Shown in pieces: positions 16,369 to 23,319 of a stretch of 45,723 bases of DNA. The notes under the pieces are model-generated. The model ran no database searches. It was not told the origin of the DNA and saw nothing but the letters and a program-made list of their open reading frames with translations. How positions within the stretch are numbered: position 1 is the stretch's first letter; the number at the start of each line of letters is the position of its first letter. This stretch comes from Vibrionales bacterium SWAT-3. Its GTDB lineage: Bacteria > Pseudomonadota > Gammaproteobacteria > Enterobacterales > Vibrionaceae. The stretch is from positions 1 to 45,723 of the forward strand of contig AAZW01000037.1 of NCBI GenBank assembly GCA_000169995.1, in the 5' to 3' direction. The translations under genes and the position numbers were made by a program.

Positions 16369-17741
16369 TTAGCCAACTCATATCCCTCAAGGATGGTTTG
16401 TAATCTAAACCATCCTTGCCATAACACCTTTATCGAAGCACGACCTGTTCGCTTACTATCTTTCCATCCTCCCAACCGAGCTATGCCTTTATAAGCCCAT
16501 GATATATTCGGAGCCTCGTTTGGTAGTTCTTTCTTCTCCAACTTAAGCCACATGAGCTTCCAGGCTTTGCCTTTAAATACCCGCTCACAATTGACCTTGG
16601 ATAGCTCTTCGGACTTATTCATAAATCGCAACTGGAGTAAGCGAGTGGCAATAAATGCCAAAATCACGCTGTATCTTTCCAGATTATCTTTACTTTGCAT
16701 TCTCAGTTGCTCGACTTGAGTCCCTTCACTTTTCCAGACTTTATGGAAATCCTCTATCAACCAACGCATCTCATAATAACTGACGATTTTAAGCGCCTCT
16801 TCCTTGCTCGTTATCGGTTCAGAGGTGAGTAGGTGCCACGCGAGCTTATCGTTACTTTCACCTTGCTCTATGCATCCGACATAATAGAGAGGGATATTGT
16901 CTAACTCTTTTTTATTGGCAGGAGATTTGAGTGTTATGGGGGCATATTTTATGTCTAGGTGAGCAGTACGGGCCTTACGACCACCTTTTTGCGGTATTTT
17001 GAGCTCTTTACTTCCTGCTGATTGTAATTTTGAAGCATAGTCGTAAAGACGATTATTATGCTCTTCGATACAACGACTTTGCATTGAGCGAACTAGGAAT
17101 CGTTGACGTTGCTCGTGTTTATAAGTGAGGTATTCAAATAAGTCTGCTTCTCTATCACATACAGAAATTACATCTGACATCTTATCGCCCAGTCGATTTG
17201 CGACACGCTCGGATGCTTGTTCCCACTTATAACTTTCTTTTTCTTTGTATGGTCGAGTCGCATGCTGGTGCCTCTGTCCACGCTTTTTGATATCCCGTGT
17301 CCAGCGTTGCTGTTCAATTAAACCAACCACCGTGTGGGTTTCAGGAGCAAAAAGTAAGGTCGAGTGAACAAACATTGCTCGATGTCGATTGCCTTGATTG
17401 GAGTGTCCGAGCTCATCTCGTAAACTGCGATGAGAGTAACTTAGACAAGTAGTATCTTCTAATGCTAGAAGAGTTTCTTGCGCCAAGGCCTCCTGGACTG
17501 TGACATAAAATCCAGCATCTGCAATGTCTTCAGCCTTGATTTTTTCGTTACGGATAAAGCGATAAGCTCCTTCCATGTCCGCGGGAGAAATGATGAGCTT
17601 CGAGATTGGAACGCCTGGCTGCTCGGCAAGTGAAGCCTCTAGAGCGACGAGTCTTTGAGTTCGTCTAAGATCATTGAGGTCGGCTTGGCCGAATTGTTTT
17701 TGTGCCCAGAGGGTTGGCTCTATATAAGTCATAATCATCAT
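16344..17741 (-). CDS. IS4-family (Tn5/IS50-like) transposase
   Basis: The 465-residue transposase matches Tn5 transposase in length and motifs: a DNA-binding N-terminus (WAQKQFGQADLNDLRRTQRL), the first catalytic Asp in LLALEDTTCLSY, the second in ISVCDREADLFEYL, and the YREK-type region with the catalytic Glu in YYEMRWLIEDFHKVWKSEG. The frame is intact. Three ATGs occur near the start; an AAGGA lies eight bases ahead of the ATG at 17732, so translation may start there rather than at 17741. Two Dam sites lie upstream at 17759-17767, where methylation could influence promoter use as in IS50. Confidence 0.95.
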   Translation of the reverse strand: MMIMTYIEPTLWAQKQFGQADLNDLRRTQRLVALEASLAEQPGVPISKLIISPADMEGAYRFIRNEKIKAEDIADAGFYVTVQEALAQETLLALEDTTCLSYSHRSLRDELGHSNQGNRHRAMFVHSTLLFAPETHTVVGLIEQQRWTRDIKKRGQRHQHATRPYKEKESYKWEQASERVANRLGDKMSDVISVCDREADLFEYLTYKHEQRQRFLVRSMQSRCIEEHNNRLYDYASKLQSAGSKELKIPQKGGRKARTAHLDIKYAPITLKSPANKKELDNIPLYYVGCIEQGESNDKLAWHLLTSEPITSKEEALKIVSYYEMRWLIEDFHKVWKSEGTQVEQLRMQSKDNLERYSVILAFIATRLLQLRFMNKSEELSKVNCERVFKGKAWKLMWLKLEKKELPNEAPNISWAYKGIARLGGWKDSKRTGRASIKVLWQGWFRLQTILEGYELAKSLDQLDL

Positions 17742-17787
17742 CCTTGTCGTATATGGATGATCAGATCACGAAACATAAAATTAGTTC

Positions 17788-17820
17788 AAAAAAAATCCCT
17801 AAGCTGTAGCTTAGGGATTT
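17788..17820 (-). terminator. inward-facing intrinsic terminator inside the IS50-like element
   Basis: On the minus strand a 12-bp perfect stem (AAATCCCTAAGC / GCTTAGGGATTT), loop TACA, is followed by T residues (eight in all, three in the stem). It lies between the right IS end and the transposase start, so transcripts entering from outside should stop here. Confidence 0.85.
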
Positions 17821-17835
17821 CTGTATAAGAGACAG

Positions 17836-17844
17836 GCCAATGGC
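17836..17844. repeat. right 9-bp target site duplication of the IS50-like element
   Basis: GCCAATGGC directly follows the right IS end and is identical to 16324-16332. Confidence 0.95.
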
Positions 17845-17877
17845 TGCCTTTTTTGAACCTTACGCTAAAAGCTTCCT

Positions 17878-18345
17878 CTAACGAGAACCGAGCACTTCTT
17901 TGCTTAAGATCGCCTGCCACTCTTGTTCCGTCACAGGCATGATCGATAAACGATTGCCGCGCTTCACCAATGGCATTTCAGATAGTTCAGGCATGGCTTT
18001 AAGAGTCGCTAATGGGATCAAGCGTTCAGTCACTCGAACAAACTCAACATCAACCATTATCCAGCGCGGGTTATCGGGTGAAGATTTAGGGTCGTAGTAA
18101 TCACTCTCAGGGTCGAATTGAAAATGGTCTGGGTAAGCTTCTCTGGTTACTTTTGCGATCCCCGCTACACCCACTTTTTTACATGATGAGTGGTATATCA
18201 TCACCAGGTCGCCAAGCTTGACCTCATCACGCATCATGTTTCGAGCTTGATAGTTACGAACTCCCTCCCAACAAGAGGTTTTTTGTACTCTTAGCGTCTG
18301 AATAGAAAAAGTGTCGGGTTCTGTTTTAAATAACCAATATGCCAT
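17878..18345 (-). CDS. EVE domain-containing protein
   Basis: The 155-residue protein is a single EVE domain: it opens MAYWLFKTEPDTFSI, with the conserved KTEP, followed by CWEGVRNYQARN, the strand GDLVMIYHSS and VGVAGIAKVTREAYPDHFQFD. EVE domains are related to PUA and YTH folds and are thought to bind modified nucleobases in DNA or RNA. The gene converged on yigL before the IS insertion and is divergent from the lipoprotein gene. Confidence 0.9.
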   Translation of the reverse strand: MAYWLFKTEPDTFSIQTLRVQKTSCWEGVRNYQARNMMRDEVKLGDLVMIYHSSCKKVGVAGIAKVTREAYPDHFQFDPESDYYDPKSSPDNPRWIMVDVEFVRVTERLIPLATLKAMPELSEMPLVKRGNRLSIMPVTEQEWQAILSKEVLGSR

Positions 18346-18384
18346 AATAAATCCAATTAACGGTTGCTCCGAGGAAGATATAAC

Positions 18385-19920
18385 ATGAAGGTAATGAAAA
18401 ACCCAGTGACATGGCTAGCCGCATTCGCGCTACAAGGCTGTGTAACCGCTCCAGAAACACCAAAACAACCTGAAGTTCCACCAGCAACCTTAGATGAACC
18501 TCTGAGCGTTCAGCCACAAACCTTCATCATGCGTGGTCAAGTTGTTGTAGGCCATGAAAGCCGCACGTTTACCCCTTGTGGTAGCCAACAACAATACTGG
18601 TTAGATATGTCCCCTGAGCTAGCGCTAGAAGCACAAGGGCTAGCAGCCAGACCTTATCAAGCTCTGTATGGCGAACTGATTGGTCACCTTACCGTACCTA
18701 GCCAAACCGGCTACAACGCTGATTTCACGGCACGTTTCGTGGTTGATCAAGTCAATATCTTAACGGCAGAAAACCCTGAACGCTGCAACCAACCGCTACG
18801 CTCCACACGAGTCTTTGGTAATGAGCCATTCTGGTCAGCCACCTTTGATAAAGACCAGCTGACCTACACCAAGATGGGCGAAGCACCTCAGGCTCTCAAC
18901 ATCGAATCAAGCCGCACCACGCCAATCAGTCGTGATTACCAACTAGAAGGTAAAGCAACGCAAGGCGAGCTCAATCTGAAAAAAGAGAACTGCAGTGACG
19001 GCATGAGTGACTCTATCTACGGCTGGGAAGCGAAACTCAACCTTAATGACAGCAAGTACAACGGTTGTGCAACAGTTTCAAACCAAGATCCTACACTGGA
19101 CTGGAGTGGTACCTACTTCGCTAGCTCAACACAGAACTCAGGGTTCTCTATTAACCTAGAGCTCAACGATGATCACAGCGCAGTGACAACCTACTCTTAC
19201 AGCAAAGGGGATCCTTCTATTGTTGAACAAGGCTTCTGGCAGCAACTCAACCAAAACCAGGTTCAGGTTGTGATGACTCGCCACCAACAGCAATACCTGA
19301 TCTCTGAGCGTATCTTCACACGCGATAACGGTAAGTTAGTCGCAGAGAAAGAAAAGGTCGGTAACATAGTTTACCCGATCGCCAATGGTGGCCTAGTGCT
19401 ATTCGAAGCAAAGCCTGTACAAGCGCAAGCCAACACCGTTGATCTAACGGCAAGCCAAGTGAACTCCAGTGATCAATTTGATCCAAAAGTAGACCAAGCG
19501 ATCCGCGAGTATTTTAAGATCAACAATAGCTCGCCTGATGATACTAAATATCGCTGGCTGACCTACGACCTCAACGGTGACGGTAAAGAAGAGTTGTTCG
19601 CCCAACTCGATTGGTGTGGATCAGGCGGCTGTACACTGCTGATTTTCGAGAACCATCAAGACAAGTGGCGCTTCAATAGCCGAGTAACACTGGTAAAAGG
19701 CGACATACGTGTAGGTAAGTCTAAAAATCACGGTTGGCACGATCTGATCTTCAATGTCAGCGGTGGTGGCGCAACAGCAGCCAAACACGCACTCTCATAC
19801 ACAGGTGTCAGCTACCCACTCAACCCAAGTGTTGCACCAGTAGCCGATGATGCTGATATCAGCGATGTGGTTTTGTTTGCTAACGACATCTCACCAGTAC
19901 AAAGCGGAGTTAAGCTATAA
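18385..19920 (+). CDS. large multi-domain lipoprotein (COG3650-like), function unknown
   Basis: The 511-residue product begins with a lipoprotein signal peptide ending FALQGC, so the mature protein should start at that Cys and be lipid-anchored, probably at the outer membrane. A middle block (VFGNEPFWSATFDKDQLTYTKMG) resembles COG3650 proteins; a following region resembles NlpE/META-like beta domains; the C-terminal third contains DLNGDGKEELFAQLDWCGSGGCTL, an EF-hand-like D-N-D-G segment. I chose the ATG at 18385, 7 bases after GAGGAAG; a longer frame starts at 18364. It ends 2 bp before tapT. No function is assigned. Confidence 0.75.
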   Translation: MKVMKNPVTWLAAFALQGCVTAPETPKQPEVPPATLDEPLSVQPQTFIMRGQVVVGHESRTFTPCGSQQQYWLDMSPELALEAQGLAARPYQALYGELIGHLTVPSQTGYNADFTARFVVDQVNILTAENPERCNQPLRSTRVFGNEPFWSATFDKDQLTYTKMGEAPQALNIESSRTTPISRDYQLEGKATQGELNLKKENCSDGMSDSIYGWEAKLNLNDSKYNGCATVSNQDPTLDWSGTYFASSTQNSGFSINLELNDDHSAVTTYSYSKGDPSIVEQGFWQQLNQNQVQVVMTRHQQQYLISERIFTRDNGKLVAEKEKVGNIVYPIANGGLVLFEAKPVQAQANTVDLTASQVNSSDQFDPKVDQAIREYFKINNSSPDDTKYRWLTYDLNGDGKEELFAQLDWCGSGGCTLLIFENHQDKWRFNSRVTLVKGDIRVGKSKNHGWHDLIFNVSGGGATAAKHALSYTGVSYPLNPSVAPVADDADISDVVLFANDISPVQSGVKL

Positions 19921-19922
19921 CC

Positions 19923-20519
19923 ATGAGCGATCAGCAAGCTTGCATTGGGTGTGGTTTCACTCATCAATGTATTTGTCATCGAATACCGAATACTGAAAGC
20001 CAAATCCAGTTAGTGTTACTCACTCACGAGAATGAGCTAACACGAGACACCAATACCGGAAAGCTACTGCAACAATCACTCAAGCAGTGTCAGTCTTTTG
20101 TTTGGCAGCGCAAGACGCCTCCAGCCGAACTACTGGCTTTGCTTGAAGATGAAACTCATCAGCCTTTGCTGCTATTTCCAAGTGATGAAAGCATTGAGTG
20201 CCAGCAAGCGGTATCGGATGCAGTGAGTGAACGAACGCCGTTATTCATCATCTTGGATGGTACGTGGCAAGAAGCGAAAAAGATGCTCAACAAAAGTCCT
20301 TGGTTACAGACGATTCCTCAAGTACACCTCGATGTAACCAGTGAATCTTCATATACATTGCGCCGTAATCAAGACAGTGGGCACCTGTGTACCTGTGAGG
20401 TTGGCATCGAGCTGCTCAAGGCATTAGATGAAGCTCAACCAGCAAACCAGATAGAGGATTACTATCAGCACTATCTAAAAGTATTCCAAGCGGACAAAAG
20501 TGGACACGCTCTCAGATAG
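19923..20519 (+). CDS. tapT: tRNA-uridine aminocarboxypropyltransferase TapT (DTW domain)
   Basis: DTW-domain enzymes transfer the aminocarboxypropyl group of AdoMet to uridine (acp3U), TapT acting at tRNA position 47. The 198-residue product shows the N-terminal zinc cysteines CIGCGFTHQCICH, the eponymous motif in ILDGTWQEAKKM, and YTLRRNQDSGHLCTCEVG. The gene is two bases after the lipoprotein stop, so it is probably coexpressed with it, and is followed by a strong terminator. Confidence 0.9.
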   Translation: MSDQQACIGCGFTHQCICHRIPNTESQIQLVLLTHENELTRDTNTGKLLQQSLKQCQSFVWQRKTPPAELLALLEDETHQPLLLFPSDESIECQQAVSDAVSERTPLFIILDGTWQEAKKMLNKSPWLQTIPQVHLDVTSESSYTLRRNQDSGHLCTCEVGIELLKALDEAQPANQIEDYYQHYLKVFQADKSGHALR

Positions 20520-20549
20520 ATTAATGCGAAGTGCTTAAGTACTAAAATA

Positions 20550-20578
20550 AAAAGGGTGAGCCACCAGCTCACCCTTTT
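20550..20578. terminator. intrinsic terminator after tapT
   Basis: Stem AAAAGGGTGAGC / GCTCACCCTTTT, loop CACCA. Poly-A on the left and T4 on the right allow use in both directions. Confidence 0.9.
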
Positions 20579-20610
20579 CACATCTCGCTTTAATTCATTG
20601 AACAGAATAG

Positions 20611-20626
20611 TGTTTCACGTGAAACA
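20611..20626. promoter_or_regulatory. parS centromere site (ParB binding)
   Basis: TGTTTCACGTGAAACA is a perfect 16-bp palindrome identical to the chromosomal parS consensus, known for Vibrio chromosome I and many other bacteria. It lies between two convergent genes, clear of coding sequence. ParB loads here to build the segregation complex near the origin. Confidence 0.95.
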
Positions 20627-20646
20627 ACCAGACGTTTTGCCACTCA

Positions 20647-23127
20647 TCAGAACAGCCGTTTAGGCTCACCAAAGTAGTAGCCTTGCAGGTAATCAACACC
20701 CATGTCTTCTGCAATTCGGCAGATTTGCTCGTTATGAACAAATTCAGCGACCGTCTTCGCATTCAATATCTGGCATAAGCTAACCAACTGCTGGGCTATC
20801 TTACGTTGCTTTCTATCCTGATCGATATTTCGAATCAGGCTGCCATCGAACTTGATTACCTGAGGCTCGAGCTTGAGTATCTCATCGATGTTCGAATAGC
20901 CTGAGCCAAAATCATCAACAATGATATTCACACCCAGATCGCGGAAGTGATTACACACCTCGATTAAACGACCGTAATCCTGAATTTGTTCGGTTTCCAG
21001 CACCTCTAAACCAATACGCTGCGGGGGACTGATTTTCTTGATTGCCTGCTCAAGGTGAAGAATGGTTTTCTCGTTATTGAAATCCTGCGGTGCCAAGTTA
21101 ATCGAGAACGAATCGGTTCGCTGACTCATAAAATCAAAGGTACGCGTAATCATCTGACGACTTAATCGAGTATAGAGATGCGTCCCCTCGATAATCGGCA
21201 AGAATTTCCCTGGCGCAATCAACTGGCCCTCTTCTTCAATTCGAACCAAACACTCATAGCTTTCGACCTGATGATCATGTGCCGACACAATAGGCTGTGC
21301 ACAGGCCACGATATTTTGGTTGAGTACCGCACGGCTCACACAAGACAACCACCCCAACTGCTCTTGGCGGTGCTTCTCTAGCTGAATAAGCGTCTTAGCA
21401 CTCACTAAATGTTTGTTCTGACTAACAGCACTGCGCCTCGCATCAATTGCCTTCAGTAATAAGTCATCAATCGAGGTGGTTGGAAAATCCCGACGACTCG
21501 CAATGCCCGCACAGATAGACACAGAAAGATAATCAATATCTGGCAAGCCGGAGGGTTCAAAGTTAACGTGCTCGGTTTGGTCAGAAAACTCCGAGAAACG
21601 TTGATGGATATGTTCTTGGCTCGCCCAGCTATCAAATACCACCGCCCATTCGCCAATACCGATACTGTATAGCTGACACCCTTTATCAAAGAACTGCCAC
21701 AACGCTTTCTGAAAGTAATCACTCAAGTCATGAAGAAGTTTGTCACCGACTCGATAACCATACTTCTCATTGATTTGACCAAAGGTCGTCACCTTGAGAG
21801 CCAATAAGTGGCTATCAATCGTCATCTTCGATAACTTCTCACGCAGCACACTTCGATTGGGCAAACCTGTACGACGATCGATTCGATAACTTGCGGTTAA
21901 TGCCGTGGCTTGCTGCTCAATCTTGGTCGCCATGCTGTTATTCATGTCATCGACATCTAAAAGAGCATTACGAATAAGAGAAAACAGTGGCGAGATGTTG
22001 GTCGCTGGTTGGCTCTCAAACAGAGGAGCAGCCTTACCCTCACCCTCCCTAAGCGCGAGATACGTTAAGCTATGGTGCAGAATTCTTTGTTGCCCATTGT
22101 CTTGAAACAACTCGCCCATACAGTACACACCATAGGTGTCGGCAAGCTTTTGGAAAACCTCAACCTCTTGGTTACCATCAATAAAGTCTAGCCGTGAGAT
22201 ACAGTTGTAAATAAAGAATTGCTCGGGGCGATGAGCAGCGACCTGCTGCACACCTAAACGAACTTGCTCCAAGGTTAATGATGGATGGTCGTAACAAAAC
22301 CTAACCTCATCGCCAACCTCAAATGAACCGCTAAACTCAATCTCACCACTTTCCTTAATCTTGAGTGGCATGTAAATATTTTGAGCTTTTGGATCACCAA
22401 CCATCATCGGAAAGTTATGCAGTTGCTCAAACGGAACCTCGAGCCCATCGGCCAGGTAACGATTATAGAGTTCACGAATCGGCATGCCGTCTAATTCTGC
22501 TAAGCAGTTATCGTGAGCCGCCGTCACTCGGAAAGTACGACCAATCGGATTCCACTCAGTGTAATAGCCTTTAGTGATTGCCAGGTCATCACTATGCAGC
22601 GCTACCATCACGTAGGCACTCTCATAGCACACGCCATCCAGCATGACCCATCGACCGCTGTCTGTTGATGTTGAGGCACCACCGCAGATAGGAAATGAAT
22701 ATCCCGATTGCTCAAAAGCAGCAAATAAAGCTCGATTATTGATCTGCAAGCGATCGGCAAAGCAGATAATACTTTGTGTTTTCTCATGACAACCCAGTTG
22801 CTGATACATAGCTTGGCTATCAAGCACTGGTTGTTCACTGTATTGAACTACACCACAAGAGTACGAAGTCGCATCAAAGCGAGTGATAATCAGGTAAAGG
22901 CCTTGGTGGAGAATGACACCTTGACGGATGTAGTGGTTGGCACTGCAACCTATCAATTTAGCATTGGGGAAGTTTGATTGGATGACTTGGCAGGCAGCCA
23001 AAACCTCGTCTTTCTGGAAAGACGAAAACACCTGAATCAGTAGAGGTTCATGACGATGAAAATCTAGCTTTTCCAATTCACGATGGGTTTGTTCTATGTC
23101 TTGTATCAGAAGAGAGGTCGACTGCAT
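20647..23127 (-). CDS. FIST-GGDEF-EAL sensor protein, copy 1
   Basis: About 826 residues: FIST N and C domains (about 20-370; NYHPS-like YDHPSLTLEQVRLGVQQ and FIYNCISRL), a GGDEF domain (about 410-565) in which the signature is degenerate (IGIGEWAVVF), and an EAL domain (about 585-826) with YECLVRI for the EAL motif. EAL catalytic positions appear kept: NLAPQD, LEVLETE, DDFGSGYSN, IKFDGS, VAEFV, LQGYYF. It is therefore a likely c-di-GMP phosphodiesterase or sensor with FIST-type ligand sensing. The closest relative is the next gene. I chose ATG 23127 by analogy with its paralogue; a GTG at 23133 is also possible and no clear ribosome-binding site precedes either. Confidence 0.85.
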   Translation of the reverse strand: MQSTSLLIQDIEQTHRELEKLDFHRHEPLLIQVFSSFQKDEVLAACQVIQSNFPNAKLIGCSANHYIRQGVILHQGLYLIITRFDATSYSCGVVQYSEQPVLDSQAMYQQLGCHEKTQSIICFADRLQINNRALFAAFEQSGYSFPICGGASTSTDSGRWVMLDGVCYESAYVMVALHSDDLAITKGYYTEWNPIGRTFRVTAAHDNCLAELDGMPIRELYNRYLADGLEVPFEQLHNFPMMVGDPKAQNIYMPLKIKESGEIEFSGSFEVGDEVRFCYDHPSLTLEQVRLGVQQVAAHRPEQFFIYNCISRLDFIDGNQEVEVFQKLADTYGVYCMGELFQDNGQQRILHHSLTYLALREGEGKAAPLFESQPATNISPLFSLIRNALLDVDDMNNSMATKIEQQATALTASYRIDRRTGLPNRSVLREKLSKMTIDSHLLALKVTTFGQINEKYGYRVGDKLLHDLSDYFQKALWQFFDKGCQLYSIGIGEWAVVFDSWASQEHIHQRFSEFSDQTEHVNFEPSGLPDIDYLSVSICAGIASRRDFPTTSIDDLLLKAIDARRSAVSQNKHLVSAKTLIQLEKHRQEQLGWLSCVSRAVLNQNIVACAQPIVSAHDHQVESYECLVRIEEEGQLIAPGKFLPIIEGTHLYTRLSRQMITRTFDFMSQRTDSFSINLAPQDFNNEKTILHLEQAIKKISPPQRIGLEVLETEQIQDYGRLIEVCNHFRDLGVNIIVDDFGSGYSNIDEILKLEPQVIKFDGSLIRNIDQDRKQRKIAQQLVSLCQILNAKTVAEFVHNEQICRIAEDMGVDYLQGYYFGEPKRLF

Positions 23128-23319
23128 ATTCACATTAATCGTTGTGTTAATGATCAGTTATTGTTCTTTCTATCGATAAGGCATGCACGGAATACTTACG
23201 AGCATCTTATGAATAATGTGACCTAAGTTAGACATCATTCACCCCACCACAAAACAGTCACTAATGGTGGTTAAGCTGTTTCGCAAGCAACTAGTATAGC
23301 TGCTTACTCGCTTTAATAA

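Larger units (their letters stand above)
16333..17835 (-). mobile_element. complete IS4-family (IS50-like) insertion sequence
   Basis: The element is 1503 bp and starts at its left end with CTGTCTCTTGATCACAAGT, close to the IS50 inside end; its right end (read inward) starts CTGTCTCTTATACAG, close to the IS50 outside end. It is flanked by perfect 9-bp duplications and carries one intact transposase gene. As in IS50, the transposase 5' side carries the outside-type end, and Dam sites (GATC) occur at the inside-type end and just upstream of the transposase gene. It looks recent and complete. Confidence 0.95.
16315..17854. terminator. intrinsic terminator of yigL/EVE genes, split by an IS
   Basis: Joining the two flanks of the element and removing one 9-bp repeat gives a perfect bidirectional terminator: A5, stem GGCAGCC / GGCTGCC, loop AAT, T5-6. 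The left arm is 16315-16326 and the right arm 17842-17854. It served the convergent yigL and EVE genes. Each half now retains only the short GCC/GGC pairing of the duplication, so its original hairpin is broken. Confidence 0.88.

Noticed and set aside
16333..17835. Composite transposon around yigL or EVE genes
   Set aside because: Only one IS50-like copy is present and its 9-bp duplications match directly, so it is a simple insertion.
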